Position numbers and translations under genes: made by a program
Source of the DNA: an uncultured Bacteroidaceae bacterium
GTDB taxonomy: Bacteria; Bacteroidota; Bacteroidia; Bacteroidales; Bacteroidaceae
Direction: 5' to 3'
Length of the DNA stretch: 64,000 nt
NCBI GenBank assembly: GCA_905233765.1
Contig: CAJOCU010000014.1
Span: forward strand, 44,164-108,163
Part shown: positions 14,986-22,999 of the stretch, piece by piece
How positions within the stretch are numbered: position 1 is the stretch's first letter
Layout of the letters: every line of letters begins with the position of its first letter
The notes under the pieces: model-generated
Seen by the model: only the letters and a program-made list of their open reading frames with translations
Told to the model about the DNA's origin: nothing
The model's database searches: none

Positions 14986-16626
14986 ATGAAACGACTCGTA
15001 GTTCTATGGATAAGCCTGACCGTTATGACGGCGGCCAGCGCAGCCCGAATTGATCGCAATGCCGCCCTGTTGAAGGCGCAACGGTTCATGCCAGGGAAAC
15101 AGCTCGTGGCAGCGGGCGATGCAGCTGCTGCGCGTGCCAGAGCGCCGCGAAAGCAGGGGGCGTTCCACATCTTCAATGCCGCTGACAACGGCGGCTTTGT
15201 CATCGTCAGCGCCGATGACCGCGCCACGGAGATCCTCGGCTATGCCCTGCAGGGCAACCTGGGCGTGCCCCCGAACGTGCAGTGGTGGCTGGAGGGCTAC
15301 GCCCGCCAGATAGAAAGCTTGGAGACCGCAGAGCCCATGAAGACCGCAGCGCGCAGAGCTAGCGACAAGGCCATCGCACCGATGCTCACGGCGCAATGGA
15401 ACCAAACAGCGCCCTATAACAGCTGGTGCCCCGACGGCAACTATGTCGATTACGATGACCCCGGCTACGATGCCACTAACCGCTGCCTCACGGGCTGTGT
15501 GGCCACGGCGATGGCGGAGTTCATGCACTACTGGAGGTGGCCGCTGGCGTGCGAGGCGCTGGACAGCTACGCGGCCCATGGCCACACCGTCAAGGAGCTA
15601 CCCGCCACGACCTTCAAATGGGAGCAGATGCAGACCACCTACGCCAAGACCGCCACAGGACCCTTGGCGGATGCTGTGGCAGAGCTGATGCGCTACTGCG
15701 GGCAAGCCATGGAGATGCAATATGCCACGGACAAATCCACGGCCAACCTGACTGTGGAGACGATGATCTCCACATTCCACTACAGCCCCAACTGCCGTTT
15801 GCTGCGGCGCGACAGCTACACCACCAGCCGCTGGACTGACATCATCTACGACGAGCTCGAGGCTGGACGCCCCGTGCTCTACCAAGGTGAAAATGAAAGA
15901 GTCGGACACCTCCTCATCGTTGACGGCAGCGACGGCAAAGGCCTCTTCCACATCAACTGGGGCTGGGGCGGCCAGTACGACGGCTTCTTCGCCCTCTCAG
16001 CGCTGAGCCCCGGAACGCATGGCAACTACCAGTATGACCAATATGCCTTTGTAGGCCTGCAACCCGCCCAAGAGAGCGAGCAGTTGTTGCCCGCCATGCA
16101 GTGCAGCGTCAGCGAATCGTCGGACGCGTATCTGCACTACCGCTCAGAGTCTTACGACCTGGAGGGCTCTGTGGTGGCCCGATACAATTTGGAGCCCGCC
16201 GCCACGCGCAAAGTGGAGATTGGCTGGGCGCTGTACCAGGGTGACACCTTCGTGCAGGCCGTCAGCAGCAAGGCGGTGACGATCTCCGCGCAGCAGCAGA
16301 GCCACTTCCTCAACAACCCCCGCGTCACCTTCAGCTCTGATCTGCCCAGCGGCACCTATCTGCTCTGCCAGATATACCGCTTCGAGGGCGAGTCGGAGTG
16401 GCAGCTCTGCCATCCCTACCAGGATAATCCTTACATGCTGGTGCTGGAGCTCACGGATACCTACTTCTATGCCCGCCTCTTCGATGTGGTGAAGGACGGT
16501 ATCAACGCAACCACCATGGAGCCCACATCAAACGGCATCGTGTATGACCTGCAGGGCCGTCGTGTGGACGGCACACTCAGAAAAGGTGTGTTCATCAAGG
16601 ACGGTCATAAGGTGTTTGTGAAGTGA
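14986..16626 (+). CDS. Exported C10 (streptopain/interpain-like) cysteine protease
   Basis: 546 residues. A signal peptide (about 1-20) is followed by a Spi-type inhibitory propeptide (FHIFNAADNGGFVIVSADDR, about 58-77) and then the peptidase domain. The catalytic Cys171 lies in LTGCVATAMAE and His308 in GHLLIVDG, followed by the family's INWGWGGxxDG motif. After about residue 360 come a beta-sandwich region and a C-terminal tail (VYDLQGRRVDG ... KGVFIKDGHKVFVK) like that of the large exported protein at 7.4-11 kb. The enzyme probably degrades host or dietary proteins outside the cell. It has its own promoter and is not part of the pigment operon. Confidence 0.92.
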   Translation: MKRLVVLWISLTVMTAASAARIDRNAALLKAQRFMPGKQLVAAGDAAAARARAPRKQGAFHIFNAADNGGFVIVSADDRATEILGYALQGNLGVPPNVQWWLEGYARQIESLETAEPMKTAARRASDKAIAPMLTAQWNQTAPYNSWCPDGNYVDYDDPGYDATNRCLTGCVATAMAEFMHYWRWPLACEALDSYAAHGHTVKELPATTFKWEQMQTTYAKTATGPLADAVAELMRYCGQAMEMQYATDKSTANLTVETMISTFHYSPNCRLLRRDSYTTSRWTDIIYDELEAGRPVLYQGENERVGHLLIVDGSDGKGLFHINWGWGGQYDGFFALSALSPGTHGNYQYDQYAFVGLQPAQESEQLLPAMQCSVSESSDAYLHYRSESYDLEGSVVARYNLEPAATRKVEIGWALYQGDTFVQAVSSKAVTISAQQQSHFLNNPRVTFSSDLPSGTYLLCQIYRFEGESEWQLCHPYQDNPYMLVLELTDTYFYARLFDVVKDGINATTMEPTSNGIVYDLQGRRVDGTLRKGVFIKDGHKVFVK

Positions 16627-16699
16627 AAAAGGTCAGGGCACTGAGCCGCAGAGGACAAAATGATGGAAAAAGAGGCCTTTTACAGACTTTTTCTGCGTA

Positions 16700-16734
16700 T
16701 TTGTGCGATATGTCAGCTTTTATACGTATCTTTG
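16700..16734 (+). promoter_or_regulatory. Promoter of the aryl polyene operon
   Basis: TTTG (16700-16703), a 23-base spacer, and TATCTTTG (16727-16734) form a good Bacteroidetes promoter 26 bases before the ketoreductase start. It is the only clear promoter seen upstream of the 25-kb gene run. Confidence 0.65.
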
Positions 16735-16759
16735 CCGCGCTAATTGTATTTATAAAGGA

Positions 16760-17491
16760 ATGAAATATATTCTTGTGACTGGCGGCTCCCGTGGCTTGGG
16801 ACGTGCGATATGTGTGCGACTGGCGCAGATGGACCTGCCTATCCTCATCAATTATCAGTCCAATGCGGCTGCGGCGGAAGAGACGCTGCAGCAGGTGGTG
16901 GCAGCTGGCGGACAGGCTGAGCTGATGCCTTTCGACGTGGCCGACGAGGCTTCGGTCGAGGCTGCGCTCGACGCGTGGAACACGGCACACCCCGATGACT
17001 ATATCGCCTACCTGGTCAACAACGCAGGCATCCGTCGCGACAACATGATGTTCATGATGCCTACGGCGGACTGGAAGGCGGTGCTCGACACCTCGCTCAA
17101 TGGCTTCTACTATGTCACCAAGCGACTGCTGCCCAATATGATGCGACGCAAGCATGGCGGCCGCATCGTGAATATGGCTTCGCTCAGTGGCCTCAAGGGT
17201 ATGGCCGGACAGGCCAACTACAGCGCTGCCAAGGCTGCCCTCATCGGTGCCACGAAGGCGCTGGCACAGGAGTGCGCGGCTCGCGACGTGACCGTGAATG
17301 CCGTAGCTCCGGGGTTCATCGATACGGACATGACCAAGGACCTGCCTGTGGACGAGCTGAAGAAACTCGTGCCCATGAACCGCTTCGGGCGACCCGAAGA
17401 GGTGGCAGCCCTCGTGGCCTTCCTCCTCTCCGACGAGGCCAGCTACATCACGGGCGAGGTGATTAGTATTAATGGGGGACTGTACACGTAA
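16760..17491 (+). CDS. 3-ketoacyl-ACP reductase (SDR), aryl polyene cluster
   Basis: 243 residues of the short-chain dehydrogenase family. It has the NADP-binding TGGSRGLGRAI motif at residues 7-17, NNAG near 88, catalytic Ser/Tyr/Lys in SLSGLKGMAGQANYSAAK (about 141-158), and a FabG-like C-terminus (SYITGEVISINGG). A longer frame starts at 16703 but would begin inside the promoter; ATG 16760 follows TAAAGGA and gives a normal FabG start. It should reduce the beta-keto group in each polyene extension cycle. It is the first gene of the cluster. Confidence 0.9.
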   Translation: MKYILVTGGSRGLGRAICVRLAQMDLPILINYQSNAAAAEETLQQVVAAGGQAELMPFDVADEASVEAALDAWNTAHPDDYIAYLVNNAGIRRDNMMFMMPTADWKAVLDTSLNGFYYVTKRLLPNMMRRKHGGRIVNMASLSGLKGMAGQANYSAAKAALIGATKALAQECAARDVTVNAVAPGFIDTDMTKDLPVDELKKLVPMNRFGRPEEVAALVAFLLSDEASYITGEVISINGGLYT

Positions 17492-17582
17492 TGCCGGTGG
17501 CATAGCGTGAATGATGAATGAATAGTGATTTAAGATCTGGAATTTAAATTTGCAATTCAAGATTTGCGATTTGAGATTTAGA

Positions 17583-18845
17583 ATGAGCAACAGATATAAC
17601 GATATAAAGGGAACGGTGGCAGGAGCGCGCCGCGTAGTGGTCACGGGTATGGGCATCTGGTCCTGCCTGGGAACAGATTTGGAGACGGTGAAGGAGTCGT
17701 TGTACAATGGTAAGTCGGGCATCGGCTTGCAGGAAGAACGCCTCCAGTATGGCTATCGTTCAGGGCTCACGGGTATCGTGGAGACACCGGTCATCACCAA
17801 GCAGATGTTGGATCGCCATACACGCGCGGGGATGTCTGAAGAGGCGCAGTACGCCTACATGGCCAGCCGTCAGGCCTTCGCACAGGCAGGCATGGATGAC
17901 CAGTACTTGCGCGAGAACGAGGTAGGCTGCATCTTCGGCAACGACTCGTCGGCCAAGCCGGTTATCGAGGCTGCCAAGATCATGGATGAGAAGCACGACT
18001 CGGCGATGCTGGGCTACGGCATCATCTTCCAGTCGATGAACTCGACGGTGAACATGAACCTCTCGACCATCTTCCACCTGCGCGGTGTCAACTTCACCAT
18101 CAGCGCAGCCTGCGCCAGCGGTAGCCACAGCATCGGGCTGGGCTATATGCTGATTAAGCAGGGCTTGCAGGACGTGGTGCTGGCCGGTGGCGCCCAGGAG
18201 ACGAACTACTACTCGATGGCGTCGTTCGACGCGCTGAACGCCTTCTCCGTCCGAATGGATGAGCCCACGAAGGCCAGCCGGCCCTTCGACCGCGACCGCG
18301 ACGGCCTGATTCCCAGCGGCGGCGCTGCAGCACTGGTGCTGGAGGACTACGACCACGCCGTGGCACGTGGCGCAACGATTCTGGCCGAAGTAGTGGGCTA
18401 CGGCTTCAGCAGCAACGGCGGCGGCATCTCGGAGCCCAGCGACGAAGGCAGCGTCATTGCCATGCAGCGTGCAATGGCCGATGCCGGTGTGACCCCCGCC
18501 GACATCGACTACATCAATGCCCACGCCACCTCAACGCCGCAGGGCGATATGTACGAGGCCAAAGCCCTCGACCGTCTCTTCCGCGGTCAGCGCGCCCTCA
18601 TCAGTAGCACGAAGTCCATGACGGGCCACGAGTGCTGGATGGCAGGTGCCAGCGAGATGGTCTATAGCATCATCATGCTACAGAATAACTTCGTAGCGCC
18701 CAACATCAACCTGGAGAACCCCGACGAGTATGCTGCGGACCTGAACCTCACGTCCAAGACTGTGGATACAGAACTCAACATCATCCTCTCCAACAGCTTC
18801 GGCTTCGGAGGAACGAATTCGGCGTTGGTGCTGAGGAAGGTGTAA
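17583..18845 (+). CDS. Beta-ketoacyl-ACP synthase (FabF-like), aryl polyene cluster
   Basis: 420 residues. The thiolase-fold condensing enzyme triad is complete: Cys177 (SAACASG), His314 (NAHATST) and His349 (SMTGHE), with the C-terminal NSFGFGGTNS loop. ATG 17583 is preferred over an upstream in-frame start because the extra residues are coded by an AT-rich GATTTGAGATTT linker repeat. The sequence is clearly different from the housekeeping FabF at 53-54 kb. In APE clusters such a synthase handles starter or early condensation steps; which step is not known here. Confidence 0.9.
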   Translation: MSNRYNDIKGTVAGARRVVVTGMGIWSCLGTDLETVKESLYNGKSGIGLQEERLQYGYRSGLTGIVETPVITKQMLDRHTRAGMSEEAQYAYMASRQAFAQAGMDDQYLRENEVGCIFGNDSSAKPVIEAAKIMDEKHDSAMLGYGIIFQSMNSTVNMNLSTIFHLRGVNFTISAACASGSHSIGLGYMLIKQGLQDVVLAGGAQETNYYSMASFDALNAFSVRMDEPTKASRPFDRDRDGLIPSGGAAALVLEDYDHAVARGATILAEVVGYGFSSNGGGISEPSDEGSVIAMQRAMADAGVTPADIDYINAHATSTPQGDMYEAKALDRLFRGQRALISSTKSMTGHECWMAGASEMVYSIIMLQNNFVAPNINLENPDEYAADLNLTSKTVDTELNIILSNSFGFGGTNSALVLRKV

Positions 18846-18910
18846 AGTTTAAAGATAGAACAGAAATTGATAACCAATATTTATTAACCCTTTAACAACA
18901 CAACAAAACT

Positions 18911-19432
18911 ATGAAACGTACAGTAATGACCGTGATGATGGCTGTAGCAGCTGTCGTTGCATTCGCAGGCAACCCTATTAAGGTGACTGGTGGTGACAAG
19001 AAGTTCTTCAAGAGCGCTGAAGGCCCCATGTTGCTGGAAATTAGCTATGAGGGTGCTACCTATGATGGTAAGATGCCTCTGACCGACAGGTATAACGACA
19101 TCCCCAACAAAGCACGCATCTCTTATGATGGCTTCGTCGAGGAGTTCAGCGAGAAGAACAAGAGAATCAACTTCGTGGCTGATCCCGCTCAGGCTAGGTA
19201 TAAGATGACGATTCACGTGACGAAGATTGACGAGTTCATTAATATGTTTGGCTTCGTGGCTGGTCCTTGCATCCGTGCTTGGGGTACATTGACAGTGACA
19301 GATATTGCCAGCGGTGCTCCTCTGCTCGTGGTGGATATCGACGAGGTCGATGGTGGCTCTTCCGTAACGACCGACCGCGCCTGGAACGACTGCTTCGGTG
19401 AGCTGGGCAAGCGCATCGCGAAGCTGAAGTAA
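18911..19432 (+). CDS. Exported protein of unknown function in the aryl polyene cluster
   Basis: 173 residues with a short signal peptide (ending VVAFAG) and a beta-rich soluble body with charged segments (GGDKKFFK, EEFSEKNKR). The pattern DPAQARYKMTIHVTKIDEF ... GTLTVTDIASG resembles periplasmic proteins that bind or dock at the envelope, but I recognise no family. Its position between the ketosynthase and the methyltransferase suggests a role in pigment localisation rather than chemistry. Confidence 0.55.
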   Translation: MKRTVMTVMMAVAAVVAFAGNPIKVTGGDKKFFKSAEGPMLLEISYEGATYDGKMPLTDRYNDIPNKARISYDGFVEEFSEKNKRINFVADPAQARYKMTIHVTKIDEFINMFGFVAGPCIRAWGTLTVTDIASGAPLLVVDIDEVDGGSSVTTDRAWNDCFGELGKRIAKLK

Positions 19433-19496
19433 TAGAAACTTAAGCAGCTAAGAAGTTAAGGCTGGCCTTAACTACACAACTACAAAATAAAAGATT

Positions 19497-20609
19497 ATGA
19501 ATCTATCACCTGCCTTGGAGAAGGCATACACAAAAGAGTCGTTATCGGCTCGCGAGGCACAGCGACTGGCTGAGTTCATCGCCTGGGGACCTGTGGTGTT
19601 CCAGGCTTCGCGCCTGATGGTGAAGTTTGGCATCTTTGACATGCTCCGTGACGCTGACGAGGGCCTCACCCGCCAAGAGGTGTGCGAGAAGACAGCCCTC
19701 TCGGATTATGCCGTGAAGTGTCTGCTGGAGGCATCGTTGTGCATCGGCACGGTGCTGGTGGATCCTGCCTCCGACCGCTACACCATCTCCAAGACAGGAT
19801 GGTTCCTACTGAATGATCCAGCCACTCGAGTGAACATCGATTTCAACCACGATGTGAACTACGAGGGCTGGTTCCATTTGGAGGAAGCCCTGAAAGAAGG
19901 GCGCCCCGTGGGCCTGGAACACTTCGGCAACTGGCCCACTATCTATGAAGCCTTGAGCGAGCTGCCTGCACAGGTGCAGAAGAGCTGGTTCGGCTTCGAC
20001 CATTTCTACAGCGACTCATCCTTCCCTGAGGCGCTGAAGATTATCTTCGATGAGCACCACGTGCGCTCGCTCTATGACGTCGGTGGCAATACCGGCAAGT
20101 GGGCGCTGCAATGTGTGGGATACAACCCGGAGGTGGAGGTCACCATCCTGGATCTGCCACAGCAGATAGGGATGATGAAGGAGAACGTGGCTGGTAAGAC
20201 AGGTGCTGAACGCATCAAAGGGTTTGGCATCAACCTCTTGGACACCGAGGCGACCTTCCCACAACGGGAGGGCGGCCTGGATGCCATCTGGATGAGCCAG
20301 TTCCTGGACTGTTTCAGCATGGAACAGATCGTTGGAATCCTGCGACGTGCCAAGGCGGCGATGACCGAGCAGACGCGCATTTATATCATGGAGACACTCT
20401 GGGATCGCCAGCGCTTCGAGCCCGCAGCCTTCTGTCTGACGATGACCAGTCTCTATTTCACAGCGCTGGCCAATGGCAACTCGAAGATGTACAACACAGA
20501 AGATATGGAACAGTGCATCCGCGAGGCGGGACTGGAGCTGGAACAGATCCACGACAACCTGGGACAGGGGCACAGTATTCTGGTGTGTAGAAAGAAAAGT
20601 TCGGAATAA
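19497..20609 (+). CDS. SAM-dependent O-methyltransferase, aryl polyene cluster
   Basis: 370 residues. An N-terminal winged-helix dimerisation domain (about 20-110; FGIFDML ... LSDYAVKCLLEASL) precedes a class I methyltransferase fold with SAM motif I YDVGGNTGKWA (about 193-203), and LDLP for the ribose-binding acidic residue. This is the architecture of small-molecule (acetylserotonin-type) O-methyltransferases. The likely substrate is a hydroxyl on the aryl head of the polyene; many APE pigments carry methylated aryl groups. Confidence 0.85.
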   Translation: MNLSPALEKAYTKESLSAREAQRLAEFIAWGPVVFQASRLMVKFGIFDMLRDADEGLTRQEVCEKTALSDYAVKCLLEASLCIGTVLVDPASDRYTISKTGWFLLNDPATRVNIDFNHDVNYEGWFHLEEALKEGRPVGLEHFGNWPTIYEALSELPAQVQKSWFGFDHFYSDSSFPEALKIIFDEHHVRSLYDVGGNTGKWALQCVGYNPEVEVTILDLPQQIGMMKENVAGKTGAERIKGFGINLLDTEATFPQREGGLDAIWMSQFLDCFSMEQIVGILRRAKAAMTEQTRIYIMETLWDRQRFEPAAFCLTMTSLYFTALANGNSKMYNTEDMEQCIREAGLELEQIHDNLGQGHSILVCRKKSSE

Positions 20610-20641
20610 CGAAATAAATTGTAAATCGTAAAATAACAACA

Positions 20642-20884
20642 ATGTCAAGACAAGAAATTGAAGAAAAGGTGAGGAACTTCCTCATCGAAGACCTCGAAAT
20701 CGACGAGGAAAAGATCACCGACGATGCCAAACTGAAGGACGATATGGGTATTGATAGCCTGGACTTCGTGGACATCGTCGTCATCGTGGAGAAGAACTTC
20801 GGCTTTAAGATCAAGCCCGAAGAGATGGCTGGTGTCACCACGCTGAAAGAGTTCTGCGACTACATCGAGAGCAAGGTGGCCTAA
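20642..20884 (+). CDS. Acyl carrier protein 1 of the cluster
   Basis: 80 residues, acidic, helical, with the phosphopantetheine attachment serine in MGIDSLDFVDI (Ser38 or so). Length and motif are typical of a free ACP. It differs from the housekeeping ACP ([10 protein letters not shown]) at 54.7 kb, so it is probably dedicated to polyene assembly. Confidence 0.9.
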   Translation: MSRQEIEEKVRNFLIEDLEIDEEKITDDAKLKDDMGIDSLDFVDIVVIVEKNFGFKIKPEEMAGVTTLKEFCDYIESKVA

Positions 20885-20921
20885 ACAGCTGTTCCCTTAG
20901 CGTCCGCTAGGGGTATGAGAA

Positions 20922-21821
20922 ATGGAAGCACAGCATACTGACTGGAAAGGTACGACGGGCGGCACACCCTGGATGCAGAAGTCCTTGGTGTGGGTCCTGG
21001 GATGGCTGCCTTTGCCGTTTGTCTATTGCGGCATGGCCATCTTCGTGGTTCCCTTTTATATGCTGTTCAACCATCAGGGCTACTTGAGCCAATACCACTT
21101 CTTTCGTCAGCGTTTCCGCCGCTCGCCCCTGCGCACTTTCTTTGATGTTTATTGCAACCATTTCCGTTTCGGCCAGATTATTCTGGACCGTTTTGCGTTT
21201 TATGGAGGCAAGCGTTTTAAGCTCATCGTAGAGGGTAACGAGCGCTTCATGGCGATGACACACGAGCCTCACGGCTTCATGCAGTTGGGTGCTCATGTGG
21301 GCAACTTTGAGTTGGCGGGTTATATGCTGACGCAAGACCGAAAGCCTATTAACGCATTGGTCTTTAGCGGTGAGACGGGCACGGTGATGGAGAATCGCGT
21401 GCGGGTGTTTGAACATCAGAACCTGCGCCTCGTCCTGACGGGGGAGGGCATGGATCACATCTTTGAACTCAACCGTGCACTGGCAGACGGCGAGATCGTC
21501 TCGATGCATGGCGACCGTGTCTTCGGTTCGCAGAAAGCGGTGACAGCAATGGTGCTGGATGCTCCAGCGCAGTTGCCCTTAGGCCCCTTCCTCCTGGCAG
21601 CCACACGTGAGGTGCCGGTGTTCTGCACCTTCGTCATGAAGGAGACGGTGAACACCTACCACATCTTCGTGCGGCTGTTGGAAATCGATGAATCGCAAGC
21701 GACCAGCGTTCGCAAATGCGCATCAGCGTTGGCACAGGCTTTTGCCGATAACCTCTCCGACATTGTACGCCGCTATCCCCATCAGTGGCTTAACTACTAC
21801 GAGTTCTGGCAACATGAATGA
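20922..21821 (+). CDS. LpxL/HtrB-type acyltransferase, aryl polyene cluster
   Basis: 299 residues with one N-terminal membrane segment (about 24-50) and the late lipid A acyltransferase core. The HX4E motif is His125-Glu130 in GAHVGNFE, and an R/G-rich second motif (SMHGDRVFG) follows near residue 190. Members transfer acyl chains from ACP to lipids at the inner-membrane face. Between a carrier protein and a dehydratase it probably attaches the polyene chain to a lipid acceptor. The 3' end overlaps the dehydratase gene by 8 bases. A small hairpin (CCCTTAGCG/CGCTAGGGG) precedes the start. Confidence 0.85.
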   Translation: MEAQHTDWKGTTGGTPWMQKSLVWVLGWLPLPFVYCGMAIFVVPFYMLFNHQGYLSQYHFFRQRFRRSPLRTFFDVYCNHFRFGQIILDRFAFYGGKRFKLIVEGNERFMAMTHEPHGFMQLGAHVGNFELAGYMLTQDRKPINALVFSGETGTVMENRVRVFEHQNLRLVLTGEGMDHIFELNRALADGEIVSMHGDRVFGSQKAVTAMVLDAPAQLPLGPFLLAATREVPVFCTFVMKETVNTYHIFVRLLEIDESQATSVRKCASALAQAFADNLSDIVRRYPHQWLNYYEFWQHE

Positions 21822-22260
21822 CATTGAATTTGCTTCCATCAACGTGCTGGACCTGCTTCCGCAACGCCCACCGTTCGTGATGATCGACAAGCTGCTGCAC
21901 TTCGATGAGGTGATGACAACAACCTGCTTCGAGGTTCGTGCCGATAACCTCTTCACAGAAGGGACGGTGCTGAACCCATGCGCGTTGGTCGAGAACATCG
22001 CTCAGACGTGCGCTGCTCGCATGGGCTACATCAACCAATACATCTACAAGGAGGCTGTGAAACTTGGTTTCATCGGAAGCATCCGCGACCTGGTGATCCT
22101 ACGAGATGTGCGGGTGGGTGAAATGCTGACCACGTCGATAGAGGTGATGGAAGAGGTCATGAGTGTGACGCTGGTGCATGCCGTGGTGAAGATCGGAGAA
22201 GAGCCCGTCGTGACGGCTGAGATGAAGATAGCCCTTAGTGATATTGATGCTGCTGCATGA
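21814..22260 (+). CDS. Hotdog-fold 3-hydroxyacyl-ACP dehydratase 1 (FabZ/ApeI-like)
   Basis: 148 residues of hotdog fold: LLPQRPPFVMIDKLL at the N-terminus (the FabZ PHRxPFLLVDR equivalent), then EGTVLNPCALVENIAQTCAARMGY, where the usual FPGxPxxPG loop is modified. The ATG at 21814 overlaps the acyltransferase end by 8 bases; an earlier in-frame start would lie deep in that gene. Paired with the second dehydratase (25195), it should form the alternating double bonds of the polyene. Confidence 0.8.
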   Translation: MNDIEFASINVLDLLPQRPPFVMIDKLLHFDEVMTTTCFEVRADNLFTEGTVLNPCALVENIAQTCAARMGYINQYIYKEAVKLGFIGSIRDLVILRDVRVGEMLTTSIEVMEEVMSVTLVHAVVKIGEEPVVTAEMKIALSDIDAAA

Positions 22261-22691
22261 AAAAGGAAATCCCCATCCTGAAAGCCTCCAAGGTGTTTGA
22301 CATCCGTTTCAGCGAAGTGGACTCGATGAATGTGGTGTGGCATGGCTCCTATCCGCTCTACTTCGAGGACGCCCGCGAGGAGTTCGGACGCAAATATAAG
22401 CTGGAATACCTGCGCATTGCGGAATTCGGCTACTACGCACCGCTCGTGGATCTGGAGTTCCACTACCGCAAGCCGTTGCTCTACCAGATGAAGCCCCGCA
22501 TAGACATCATTTATCACCCCACGGAGGCGGCAAAGATCATCTTTGACTACGAGATTTACGACACCGCCACCGAGGAGCTCATGGCACATGGGCGTAGCGT
22601 GCAAGTGTTCATGGACAAGGACTACCGTCTCGTGTGGACCAACCCCGACTTCTATCAGGAGTGGAAACGGATGTGGGACATCTTGGTTTAA
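22257..22691 (+). CDS. 4HBT-type acyl thioesterase, aryl polyene cluster
   Basis: 144 residues of hotdog fold with the 4-hydroxybenzoyl-CoA thioesterase signature around FSEVDSMNVVWHGSYPLYFEDAREEF (Asp21 and His29 region). It overlaps the dehydratase by ATGA. It could release stalled chains or the finished polyene acid from the carrier protein, or edit aryl-CoA starters. Confidence 0.85.
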   Translation: MKKEIPILKASKVFDIRFSEVDSMNVVWHGSYPLYFEDAREEFGRKYKLEYLRIAEFGYYAPLVDLEFHYRKPLLYQMKPRIDIIYHPTEAAKIIFDYEIYDTATEELMAHGRSVQVFMDKDYRLVWTNPDFYQEWKRMWDILV

Positions 22692-22724
22692 AGTTTAAGG
22701 ATTAAAACATATTATTCATAGCTC

Positions 22725-22982
22725 ATGGAAGAATTGATTATTGAACTGAAGAAAAAGATTATTGAAGTGTTGAATCTGGAGGATGTCCTGCCCGAGGATA
22801 TCGAGAACGACGCTCCGTTGTTCGGCGAAGGCCTGGGCCTCGACTCCATTGATGCGCTGGAGCTCATCGTCATGATGGAGAAGGTCTATGGCATCAAGAT
22901 CAAAGACCCCGCTGCAGGCAAGGAGATCTTCAAGTCAATCAACACAATGGCTGAGTTCGTCAGCAAGAACCGTACAAAATAA
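22725..22982 (+). CDS. Acyl carrier protein 2 of the cluster
   Basis: 85 residues with attachment serine in GLGLDSIDALEL (about Ser43). It is only about one-third identical to ACP 1 by eye, so the two carriers probably have different partners, for example starter loading and chain extension. Confidence 0.9.
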   Translation: MEELIIELKKKIIEVLNLEDVLPEDIENDAPLFGEGLGLDSIDALELIVMMEKVYGIKIKDPAAGKEIFKSINTMAEFVSKNRTK

Positions 22983-22999
22983 TCTCTATACGCACGCCC